The position numbers and the translations under genes are program-made. A DNA stretch of 64,000 nt from contig NC_049984.1 in the NCBI RefSeq assembly GCF_000003815.2, positions 8,078,197 through 8,142,196 of the forward strand, in the 5' to 3' direction. The notes beneath the pieces are model-generated. The model did not search any database. It worked only from the letters and a program-made list of their open reading frames with translations, and was not told where the DNA came from. This document shows, piece by piece, positions 53,258 through 64,000 of the stretch (its first letter is position 1; each line of letters opens with the position of its first letter). The stretch comes from Branchiostoma floridae. Its lineage: Eukaryota > Chordata > Leptocardii > Amphioxiformes > Branchiostomatidae.

Positions 53258-55029
53258 CAGCGTTCCCGCCAGGTTCTTGAAAGTATGCGTCCAAATATTT
53301 CTGAGGGGGGTATTGAGCGCCGGAGGCGCGAGACGAGCGCCGCAGGCGCTCGCATTCTAGGGGGGTCCGGGGGCATGCTCCCCCGGGAAAATTTGGATTT
53401 TCAAACCCTCTAAAACACAATTTCCCGCAATTTGAGAGGAAAATCATGCGCTTGAGATTGGATGTCGGTTGCCTCTTTTACTCCCGTAATTCAGTAATCG
53501 ACAACCGCCCTCTCTCAAAAAATACACTATAGCACGGGGAATCAGCCGTCAGTGATCTGGCCCGGGTATAATTTCTCCAGACACGAAAATTTTTGGATTT
53601 TTTATGCTTCGCAACAGGGCTCTAGCCAGTTCGTCAGCCCATGGAAAAATTCTGCCAATTTCTTCCGTCATTGAATAAAAAAATGTCGACCTCGTGCGAT
53701 CGATGTTGCGCCCTCCCTCATCAAAGAGTTTTCCGAGACGATAAAATAACGACGACATCACACTCACGAATCGGTGGGGTTTTACAAGGCCGTGCCGTCA
53801 TTTTCCACGAGCGTGCGTTTGTTTCCTGCGACCTCAGGTAACCCCGTTTTCGGCGTGAAATCTTTGGCTGGATTTATTTTTAAATAGACCAAGAACGTTA
53901 TACATTACTCGAAGGAGGACGATCTGTTGCCTCTTTGGCAGTGATCAGTGCTGGGGTAGCCTTGAACTAGTAGCCAGAAAGACGTTCCAACGTGCTGGGC
54001 GCTGCGATCGACGGTCCGTCTTGGGAGGGGGGCGTGCCGCGCCATGTGCCACGGAGGCCAACGCGAGTGCACAGCCGACTCGATCGACGCTTGACAACAA
54101 TATTGCGGCCCCTTTTCTGCCACAAATTTTGTCTTTTTGAAACAAAAGAAATTTTGGAAATAAGAAATAAAGTGTATAGTTTTGGATTCTTCACTTATTT
54201 ACCGCGCACCGCTTTTTTAACTTGGATAAATGGGGAAACTTTAATAGTAAATTGTTAGCAGCTAGGGAAGAAACTTGCCAGACGACACGGGCACCTACCA
54301 ATATCACAAAACAACGTCACGTGCGCTAATACTCGGTACCTTTTGTATTTTCTCCGGTGACCAATGACAGAGTACATCATTACATTTATCAAACGCTGAT
54401 TGGTTATTAAGATGATTGGATTTGGACCTGGTGGCCAATCTAGACTGCTTGGCGCCGGCGGCCTGTTGTCAAAGAAACCGACTGCCAATCAACTGCCCAC
54501 AGCGTGAGTACTTTTGTTGAGATGTGCAACACTCGCGCAGAACAGTTTGTTTGTTCAATACTAGTATTAACCACAAATCTTTGACAAATACATGAAAATG
54601 AGGACAAGTAAGTATCATGTTAAAATCAGAATATAAAATCTGCATAAGATTTCTTCCAGTGTTACAGAATGCTGGCTGTCAGATGTAACGTTATTTCACG
54701 GACTACAAATAATTATATTGCGCAACGGACAGCTCAGACTGGCGCGTGGCTGGGTGTGTCGCACATGGGTCCGCTAGTTGTAAAACGTGCCGCGCTCCGC
54801 CCCATGGGATGACCGGAAAGTGAACAATTTGAAGTATAAATTGTAAAGGTAGGATTCTTTCTTATAAAGACAGATTTTTTTAAAGATTCCAGATACATTT
54901 TGTACACTGGTGGTACAGGTCAGCCTTTCTTACAGATTTTTTTATGGACGCATTCAGCCGAGCTGAGTGCGTCTTTCCAGAAAAAAATGCGTCCAAAGAC
55001 GTAAAGACGTATGCCTGGCGGGAACGCTG
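53258..55029. mobile_element. hAT-like DNA element with perfect 8-bp target duplication
   Basis: The left end CAGCGTTCCCGCCAGG and right end CCTGGCGGGAACGCTG are perfect inverted 16-mers, with weaker inverted similarity further in (ATGCGTCCAAA). The insertion is flanked on both sides by CCTATGAT (53250-53257 and 55030-55037). An 8-bp duplication and CAG termini are hallmarks of hAT elements. Inside are a CpG-rich palindromic block (53310-53385) and CCAAT-containing stretches, but no recognisable transposase, so it is probably non-autonomous. Confidence 0.9.
53310..53385. repeat. CpG-rich palindromic block inside the hAT-like element
   Basis: Short GC-rich inverted segments (GCGCCGGAGGCGC, GCGCCGCAGGCGCTCGC, then CCGGGGGCATGCTCCCCCGG) follow one another. 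They would form stable hairpins and are out of keeping with the AT-rich surroundings. Confidence 0.7.
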
Positions 55030-55734
55030 CCTATGATAACCCTTTAAGAATGAGGGGGTAGACAAAAATGCAAAGCTGGGGACAGTCTTTGATTCTGCTA
55101 ACATCAAAGTGTAATTGTATGCTTATGGTCATTTTCTGGACCCCTGGAAACACCTATATTTGATGCTTTAATGCTACGTATGCTGTTTATTTTCTAATGT
55201 TGTAAAAGTCATCTCATTGCATCCGATTTTTAAATGAGAAAAAAGTTAGGATTTATTTCACGATAAGACTAAATATGATATTCAAACACAAAACCACAGC
55301 AACAACATTGACAAATTGACAGACCAGGGGTTGACTGCATGTTTCTGCTCAGGACAGAAGAAAGGGGCCGAAAATTAATAAAACAACTGTTAAAGACATA
55401 CATTCATTGATACAAAAACAAAGGCCCTGCCTATGGGGCATTTTTCGCATACACAGAGTTCTCGATCAGTTAGATAAGAGTGACTCGGGTGCCAAGAGCA
55501 TGCCCAAAGTTCATCCCTGTCAGTCAGTGATGAGGAAAAGGCACTGTTTACCACATACTTCTGGCATGACTACACCTGCAAACTTCATTTGGTGGGTGTG
55601 TATTTAAATCTTACACATGCCTGGTCAAAGGCCTAGGAAAGTTAATGCCGTGTTTCCAATTACAGCTCGGAAAAAATCTGGTTGGTAGTACATATACATG
55701 TAGGCAGAGATTCTCTTTCCTTTTCCATGTAGAT

Positions 55735-55827
55735 ATTATTATTATTATTATTTAATATTATTATTATGATATTATTATTATTATTATTATTATTTAATAT
55801 TATTATTATTATTTAATACTATTAAAA
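55735..55827. repeat. (ATT)n microsatellite
   Basis: Runs of ATTATT broken by TTTAATATT interruptions at regular intervals. Confidence 0.9.
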
Positions 55828-55989
55828 CCAGAAGTCGGGTATTCTAGCTTGCCAGAATCATTGCTCCAAAATACCAGCCTCCTTGTACCAAGACTATCAT
55901 CAGGCACCCATTTAAGCCTTTGCCAAGAAGGTAATGTGTTGTGCAGTGTTTACATGTGTATATATATATGTATGTATGTACTATGTATG

Positions 55990-56170
55990 TATATATGCAC
56001 GTTTGTGGTTTATCAGCATAGTAAAAAAAATGGATGGTCATGAAATGATTAGATTTTGGGACTCCTGGCAGCTTTCAGTGGTACTGCAGCATAACCTCTA
56101 TTTTTTTCCATTTTGTTAATGTACTAGACAAGCTATGGTCATGCTTTTGGGATGGTAGGTAGCTCTTGTA
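55990..56170 (+). repeat. Interspersed repeat R1 partial copy
   Basis: GGACTCCTGGCAGCTTTCAG, TGGTACTGCAGCATAACCTC and a distal GCTATGGTCATGCTTTTGGG match the distal half of the family. Confidence 0.5.
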
Positions 56171-59049
56171 GTCGGAAAGAAGTACCGTAAGTTCGGGCCA
56201 TCTAGCAACTATTAGTCACAGACTAAGTCAAGAACGGATACGAATTTTCATTAGCATTTTTAACATCCAAGCAAATGAAAATGTATTGGTACAGGATATA
56301 TGGTATCGACCGTTCCTATTACATTTAACTACATGTATAATCCAATGATACTCAAGTATCTACTTCATAAATATATGATTCTTGTCAGACAGTACTAAAA
56401 TCAATATCACTTACTCATGATTCCTATCTGCAGTTCCTGCTTAACTCAATCGTTATCGATTCTCGATAAACATCCATGGTGAGGCCAATAAAAGAACAAG
56501 TCATCCTGCAAATGTGTAATAAAAAAATCAATCAGGTCCAAATATCAGGTAAAATGATAATGGCACTGCAGCCATTCCAAGAACCTTGGAGGTACATATT
56601 GGATAGTTTTTGCGCCAAAACTGTAAATATTCCATTCAGACTGACATTTACAACTAATTTCAATAGATTAGCAACATTTTTCATACTTCCAGTGATAGTA
56701 AAATAAGGCGAAAGTAAGTTGCACAAAGTCTGTAAGTTTTTGGTTGAGTACCGAAAACTCCCCAGTCCCCACCTAAACAAAATGGCTGACAACATATGAT
56801 CAAAGCAGCGGTGGAATGTGTGCATATTTCAAGACGTTCTCACAACAGAACAAAGTCGCATCCATAATATACACTGTGAATATTGGCATGCAGTGTTATA
56901 ACTAACACAGAAAAATGACCCAATTTAACAGTGACTATGCTTGAATGTTTTGATCAGTCAGAGTCTACATTATATACTTTTATAACATTGGTATTCTGAG
57001 GCAATAAACACAATGTGTTGATATGACAGATTGTGATAGGCTTTTCAAACAAATAGTCTTGTGCTTTATACTAATTAGCTCCTTTGCTATAACATGTGCT
57101 AATCATTTCATACAAAAATATTTTTCTAGCACTTGTAGTTGAACTTGTACATTGAGGAATGGCCCAAGTTTGACTGAAGGGCTATTGTACAGAAGAAGTA
57201 CCAAGTATTTGGCAGTGTGCCATTTGGCCAGGCATCAGGAATCCAGGAGAGAAGAGGATAATTACTGTGTGGAGAGTGAGCAAAAACAAACTCCTGACCT
57301 GAACATTTCTTACCTCACCAGGTCTTGTTGCAGGTCTTTTGCAGAAGAAACGCAGGTGACAGTGTATGCTATTGTAGAATTTTTTTTTTAAATGGGCCTT
57401 TCTACACTGAATCAAACCACGAAATTCTAGAACTTTTCTGAAAAAGACATTTATTTCACATAAAGTTTTCGGTCATCTATTTTCTAAAATTATGTGTAAT
57501 TATCTAAAAACCGTAATGCAAAATCTACATTCTCCCTTTGATTAGAAATATATGTACCAGTTAGCTCACCCAAAAAGTTAAAAGTAAAACTTTTATTTAT
57601 GTTTAATATGAAAGTGCACTTAAACCAGTTTAGCTTGAATAAACTCAGGGAACAGACGAGCCAACTAGTGGTGACAGAGAAGGCAGCTGCTATGTACAGT
57701 ATTTACAGGTTCATTGTGCTAGGGAAATTCCCCTTGATCTTTTCAACAAAAACAATGAACAGTTGGAGTCTTGGACCAGGACTGTGACCCTTTCTAGCAG
57801 CTTGTATGAACAAAAAATTTGGGTGAGTGAAAAATTTAAAGGGATTCACAACTTCTTGGTCTAGAGGCAGGGTTGCTACATTTTACGCACTAACCACTTG
57901 ACTACACATGCCACAACATCATAACATGTTATGATCTCCCTTTCCTGACTCTACTTCCCAGAGCCCCCTCTCCAAACAGTCCCTTTCCAAGAACAGCAGG
58001 CCACAGAGAACAGACTACAACACTCACAGACAATGGTGGTAACCCGCAGAGATGATAACAGTATTTGCAGATCTCTCTGAGAGTTGGTCGGGGCCCACAG
58101 AGTACACAGATTATAGGCTGTGCATAAAGGTTAGACTGGAGTCAATGCATTAGCAGCTTTCCAAACCAAAAATTACACACCAGTCCATAATAAAGACATT
58201 TCTACAGAAAGAGACGCTACCATTGCAATGATATATCATTATGAAAATGGTTTTACATTACATCTACCAAAAGAGTTATAGACTATGAAAAGGTATACAT
58301 AGTATTTGTCAGCAGTGCACTGAATCAAATCAATTAATGTGCTTTATGAAAGGAGCATAAGGAGTGTATATGTAACTGATTAATAACTAATTCTATCAAC
58401 TCTGAACTGTACTTCCTGCTACTCCTGTAAATATAAGATGCCTTCAATGTGTCACATGTCTCAATTAACCTTTTTGAAAAGTATAATTCAATATGCATAT
58501 GTAGTGCTTTTTTTAACAAATTCATTATCATACAAACAATGTTTCCTTGCTTGACTTTAACCAGTATCTGTCATACAATCCATGCCTTTTCCTGTACTGT
58601 AGTGAGAAGTGACTCCAACCCTCACCAAACATGGTTAGACACTGCTGCTGATGTTATGGCTGTTAGGGTCTCCCCTGAGACAAACAAGCCCATTTTCCTT
58701 TCAACTCCCAGTGACAGGTATCAGACACTAGGGTTCTTGAGAAAGTCTTTAGGACCAGGACCTCTCTGAAGACGTGGTAGGTCAAGACATTCAAGTGCTA
58801 TTTGGAATTTTCTTAAGTGTAAACAAGTCTCATTGAATGAGGTAAAACAAGCATCATTGTGGGCATACTCCCCATGCATTTAAGGTTTCCTTTCATAAAT
58901 TTCCAGTTATTTTTGCTGACATTTGACGGATGCTTGCATATTATTAATTCTATAACTTGGGTTGGACTTGTTTTGGGGTACTAAATTTCAACAAATTTAC
59001 ATATAGTCATACCAGCTATCTACCACTCAAATATCACAACCATGCTTAA

Positions 59050-59275
59050 AATTTCCAGAATGCAAGATATCAAAACTTAAAGTTCTGCTACAGTATTGTA
59101 GAAGCGCCTAGGAGGTCTAGTATTGAATTTGACCTTCAGTTTCCTGACACACCAACCAAATAGAATATCATAAGGATTCATTCACAGCTGTTGGAGATAC
59201 ACTACTCATAATCATGTAGACAAGCAACAATGAAAACATAACCTTCTTGGCAACCATAATAAAATATTGCCAACA
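59050..59275 (-). repeat. Interspersed repeat R1 copy, inverted
   Basis: AGTTCTGCTACAGTATTGTA at the left and AAAACATAACCTTCTTGGCA at the right are complements of the plus-oriented landmarks. Confidence 0.6.
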
Positions 59276-62200
59276 TATGCTAGCACGAACCCCTTACAAC
59301 AAGGCTTTGTGTCTAGACTTTCCCACAAGCTATTGTTTTTACATTAACCTCAGATCTTGCTATACTGATGCTGATACTGCTTGTACGCTGTAACATTATC
59401 CGCACGTCCCCATACATGCAGCACAGTGTTTGACAGTTGTTGAGCTGTGAGGCTACACAAGCCACAGTACACTGTACAGACATATTGTTTGCAGGGTCAG
59501 TTCGTGACTCCCCTCAGGTCTATTAGCACACTGGTAAAGCTAAAAGCACACTCTTCCAGATAAAGGGAGAGCTCTCCAATCCTATTTCTGAGACCCAAGA
59601 GTTATTCCTGTACCATGGGAACCCTCAAGGAGCATAACAAAGGCAATCCTCCCCTCTTCTTGTGAGGTACATGACCTTTCAAGTTCATTTCCAAGACATT
59701 GGCTGTGGTCTCATCAGAAATGGCATGACTACTGACAATAGCTTGATCTTGCATTCAAACTCTGGTAGGCACTTCTACAGACAGATTCGCAAGTCGCGTG
59801 CTCTCATATTAGGATTTTTCATCTATGACTTTAGTTTCCAAAGGATGTGTGGAAAGAAAATTATACGCAATGGACAAAACTCAAAATCAAGGATGCAACG
59901 TTGACACAACAGAATAAGCTCAACAATGCAACGTATCAAACAGAAACTGTAATTACTTCTAATGTAACTACAAGACAACAAGATTTCAATACACTTAACA
60001 CAATAACAGTGGAGCAAATAAGCAGTGAAATGACTGTTACATACAACACATTGAAAGTGAATTTGCAGTTCAAAATTAGGTTTGCCATCTCATAAGACTA
60101 GACTTATGAAAGGATAACTTCAATAGCCAGATGTAAAGTACTACATTATAGTAATCTCTTTATCGCCCAGGTTGTTCCCATATGATTAGGAAATGTCACG
60201 CACTGATGTCCTGAGGAACTAGCTGTTAAATGTGCAGCAGATGTTGGGGTCACAGGGGGCTTCTGAGTACTTCATGGTCCATTACACATGCTTTCAAGGT
60301 TAATATGAATCTTACAAGGTCACAACAGGAAGGAAGGAAATAAGAGCAGTACTCACTCTTGGTTACTAGTCATTCAATGTATGTGTACTTCACCTTTCTT
60401 TTTCCTGCTTAATCTGATCTTCTTGAAGTCTGTATGTTCTTTTGTCTCCTCTACCTTTACTATAGTACTATACTGTAAATGGGGAAATGTTTGCAGCAGT
60501 TTTGTGTTCACATTTTTCAAGCTAAAAAGGTGACTGAACATTTCTCCTTGAACAGTAAAACTCTGCATTACAACTGTGAACTTAAATTAAAACCAATGGC
60601 AACACATGATTTTCTCCAACCCACAAAATTCAATCACTGTAAACATTTAACCTTTTACACTGTCTACAGTATCTCATTTCCCAACATATAATGTTGACTG
60701 GATAAAGTTTCTTGAAAACTAATTGTTCAGTATTTCACATCAGCCTGTAGCTAGACGATCCTGGCAGTTGCACAGACTGGGGAAGCCACATACAGTATAA
60801 GGCTATCAGCTGAGACCTGTTGACATTTCCTGCACAGGTTCATGGTCTAGCCAAACCCAAACAGCTGAGACTCAACAATGGAAGCTTTCAGGGTCCTGAT
60901 GGTGTTCTTAAGGTGACCAGTCAGGTCTGGACAGTACAGTTCTCTGTCCATTGTTGGTAAATTTAAATAGTGGTGAGAGAGACAAGAGTAGTCAAGTACT
61001 GGTATGTAAAAAAGAAAAAGAAGTGAAAGAATAGAAAAAGGAAAAGAATGATAAAGAGAATTTTTTCAATTATAATTTGGAATTTCCAGCAGGTCTTTTA
61101 ACTCAGCTGTGTTCACAGGTAGATATGTTTATTATGATACATATGCCTATCTCTCTAACTATAATTATGGCAAGGTATTGACTCCTTGCTCCTATTCTTA
61201 CAGCATACAAGCCTACCTGGCCCTTGGCTATTGTTCCTATTTTTTCTAGTGCTACTGCTTATCAAATGTCCTTTGATTTTGAACATTTAGGTACCATAGT
61301 CTTCCTTATGGCCTTAGGCTAGAGTCTATGCGGTGGGAGCCAGAGACATTTCCTGTTAAAAACGTCAATCTAATGCAATCTAATGTACTAATATGGGCAA
61401 ATGCAGGGCTTCTTTCAAACATGGTACCATCTACTTCCCAAATGTAAGGTGGCCAGTGTTATGTGATCCGTATCCAGAACAGCCTGCCTCTTGCAAAAAC
61501 ATCAGAAGTCCTCCAAGAACAACAGCCAGCTTTGTATTTCAGAAAGAACAGAAAACAGTCTGTAATGTTATATGGGACACACAGACTTTACTGTTATTAG
61601 TGTGAAGTAATCAGCAGCTGTGATCTAGTGTTGTAAATGTAACTGTGTGTCCTGGTACTTATACAGAAACAGACAACACTGTTAGTCACTTTGTACATTA
61701 CTTTGTAGTTTTTATACAAGAGACAAAGAAAGTACCATCTTAAATATGTACCATCTTCGGTAGACTGGGACCAAACTCTCAACTCACCAAAGCAAGGCAA
61801 ATACTTGTTTACTTGGCCATTGCACCAGTTCCAAAATGTATGTATTTACTGAGAATAAAAAGAGAATAGTTATCCTTGACCATGAATGACCTTCACACCT
61901 GTACAACATGGCTTCCTGGGATTCCTTTGAAGTTCTACCTGGCATAACGGTCAATACAGCACAGTATGCAGGATGTGTACAACCTGTTCAACATGTGCTA
62001 CAGAAGTACAATCACTTCCTCTGCCTCTTCCCTCCACCGGAAACATCGACAAACAAACCAGTTTGATATATGGCACCCTTCTGAGGTATTAGCAAACAAA
62101 CTGTGTATTAAGTACGTCAATGATGGCAATATAATGGGTTACGCACTTGAATCTTGACTGGGAATAACTATGAGAATCCAGGTAGTAGGAAAGGTGACAT

Positions 62201-62379
62201 CCATCCAAATGTACACATTCAAGATCATGAGGAGAAAAAATTCATCCTTTTTTTACTTATCCAGTTTCAAAGTGACATGCCTCAGTCCCAACGGAAGCTG
62301 CTAGACTAGAGGGCCCAAACTCATTGACTGACCAAAGAGCTATCTACCAACTAAAAATCATGACCTTTGTTCTGTTACA

Positions 62380-62555
62380 AAACCTAGGAAAGGTGGCAGG
62401 TGGCCCAGAATCTGCTCATTTTTTTCATAGGACAAGTCCTAACCACATACCAAATTTCATGAAAATCCATCCATAGCTTCTTGAGTTTCGTCACTAAACC
62501 AAACCTATATACACAAATGCTAACAAAACCATAACCTTCTTGGCAAAGGTAATAC
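62380..62555 (-). repeat. Interspersed repeat R1 copy, inverted
   Basis: CATACCAAATTTCATGAAAA, TCCATCCATAGCTTCTTGAG and CCATAACCTTCTTGGCAAAG are the inverted landmarks. Confidence 0.6.
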
Positions 62556-63199
62556 AGCTACAGGAAAGGAGTCAATAATTGTTCAGACACTGTCATCTCC
62601 ATGATCAAGTAACTGTGATGTAAATCATTGTGGTACAACATACTACATAGTGCCAATTCAAACATAGGGCAGTATAACTCTTGGTTCAGGACAAATACAG
62701 TTCATAAAAGCCCATTCACTCATGATGTTGCCAGGAAACAACATATAACTGTCTTAAAGGCATCTCTATAAGGCCCAGGGGCATAAATAAAGCTAATGTC
62801 AACACAGAGTTAAGTGCTTAGAAGACAGAAAGTTGAACAAGTCTGGCTTATTTCACTCACACCTAAAGCTAATCTGTTATCTACAAAACACTGCTTGTTT
62901 CGTCTGTTATCTTTTACAACACAACTCCTGAACCTGGGCTAGTGTTTACAACAGCGAACTTCCACAAAGCTTGTTTATAGTGGCCTTGAAGTCAGTGAAC
63001 ACGTCTTAGTAATTTAATAAAGTGCCCATGGAGGACACGCATGAGGCAGTGCTGTAAATGAAACTACAGAGAATGGAATTTCCTGAATGCCTGGACACCA
63101 GCCATCATCATAAAAGGTGAGAGCCAGGTTCATTATAAAGAACATATTGCTGGAACAAAACAGAAGCAAGAGAAAAAAAAAAAACCACAGCATGTCCTG

Positions 63200-63420
63200 T
63201 ACATAAAATACAAAATCCAGAAGTTCTGCTGCAGTACCAAGGGTCAGCCACAAGGGGGTCGGACTTTGACTCTCACATCCACATCACCTATCCACATACC
63301 AAATATTAGCATAATCCATCCGGCGGTTCGTAAGTTATTGCCCAAGATACAAACACAAACACACATATGCACAATTGCTGGCCAAAACTATACCTCCATT
63401 TTCATGGAAGTATCACCCTC
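63200..63420 (-). repeat. Interspersed repeat R1 copy, inverted
   Basis: GTTCTGCTGCAGTACCAAGG, CATACCAAATATTAGCATAA and TACCTCCATTTTCATGGAAG (the terminal hairpin-like ends) are in inverted order. Confidence 0.6.
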
Positions 63421-64000
63421 TAACCTCCTTGATGTTACTGAGGAAACAAAGGCACAATTTTGGTGTGTATTCTTTTCCTTGACCACCTGTCCCTGTGTAA
63501 GAATGGTTACAAAGGCTGCTCCTAAATATTTCATGACATGCTTTCTTTTGCAATGAAGAATACAAACACTCAATCCATATTAACAACATAATCAATCATG
63601 AAATGAATGGACAGTTTTGAAAATACAGGTGGGTTATATCAGTCTCATTCAAATCTTGCCACCATTTCAATTACATTGTTCTTTCAACTGGTGGAAATTC
63701 GAACGGCAAGATCTAAAGAGGACCTGTGTAAACTTTTTAAGATCTGCCGAGGCCAGACATGTTTTACAGCTGACTACATCTTCACAAGTGCTGTCACCTG
63801 GAAAAAACAAATTCAACGGAATAGAAAAAAACAGTTCTCTCTTTTTGACTGATGTTTTGATAACTTAACATATCATTGCTTTTATAACAATACCAGGATT
63901 TTCTGACTTTACAAAGACTTGAATAAATACAACATTGACAGGCAAAAATGCATCTTGTGACTGGGATCTAAACATGGTGGACCTCCATTGTGTACGGACC

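Larger units (their letters stand above)
50472..64000. other. Upstream of the first rhophilin exon seen: intron or 5' region
   Basis: No conserved exon found on either strand; the expected rhophilin N-terminal HR1 exons (RSKLQNQRAALNQQI-like) were searched for and not seen. The stretch holds a SINE, the 31-bp hairpin, a 138-bp tandem duplication, the hAT-like element, an ATT microsatellite and R1 repeats. Between 56200 and 59000 and from 59300 to 62300 I see nothing recognisable. Confidence 0.6.

Noticed and set aside
53145-53767. Minus-strand open frames in the hAT-like element as transposase remnants
   Set aside because: They contain no hAT dimerisation or BED-finger motifs and cross the element boundary or CpG-rich hairpin blocks.

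Overview
This is a window of animal nuclear DNA. It has small exons with GT-AG introns, an intron-dominated layout, many transposon footprints, and proteins that read as clear metazoan orthologues. The style (compact conserved exons, many short inverted-repeat elements, tandem duplications, N-gaps in a draft assembly) fits an invertebrate deuterostome such as amphioxus (Branchiostoma). That placement is inferred; no species-specific marker was verified.

Three protein-coding genes can be read with confidence. (1) GMDS, GDP-mannose 4,6-dehydratase, lies on the minus strand at 12052-32694. Ten coding exons give 330 residues from the start codon; only the C-terminal exon(s), about 40 residues in the human protein, are missing and probably lie left of the window. 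(2) TANGO2, an NRDE-family protein, lies on the plus strand at 33243-34673 in two coding exons and is complete. It starts 548 bp from the GMDS start codon in a head-to-head arrangement. (3) A rhophilin (RHPN) lies on the minus strand at 40238-50471. Thirteen coding exons cover the end of the HR1 region, the BRO1 domain, the PDZ domain and the stop codon. Its N-terminal exons lie beyond what I could recognise to the right. One BRO1 exon is interrupted by a 100-N gap with a frameshift and an in-frame stop next to it, most likely an assembly problem. A possible two-exon small plus-strand gene (36110-37671) ends at an AATAAA that faces the rhophilin poly(A) signal 38 bp away.

The rest is intronic or intergenic and rich in mobile DNA. 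The outstanding structure is a ~4 kb fold-back (giant palindrome) element at 16963-20953 inside a GMDS intron. Its arms are nearly identical. Its centre is a head-to-head array of a 51-bp repeat, and every unit carries near-consensus 5' and 3' splice signals. A 1.77-kb hAT-like element with a perfect 8-bp target duplication sits at 53258-55029. A hAT-like MITE (31467-31818), a TA-flanked pogo-like MITE (6111-6267), several other inverted-repeat elements, tRNA-derived SINE copies and a LINE 3' fragment (36748-37137) are also present.

A recurrent pattern worth attention is tandem partial duplication of exon-intron boundaries. The GMDS exon at 28286-28413 has three extra copies of its 3' end in the adjacent intron. 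The rhophilin exon at 44040-44234 has two extra copies of its 5' end. The rhophilin PDZ exon at 43048-43194 has one. In the first two cases the splice dinucleotides survive in the copies, and use of these copied sites would introduce early stops.
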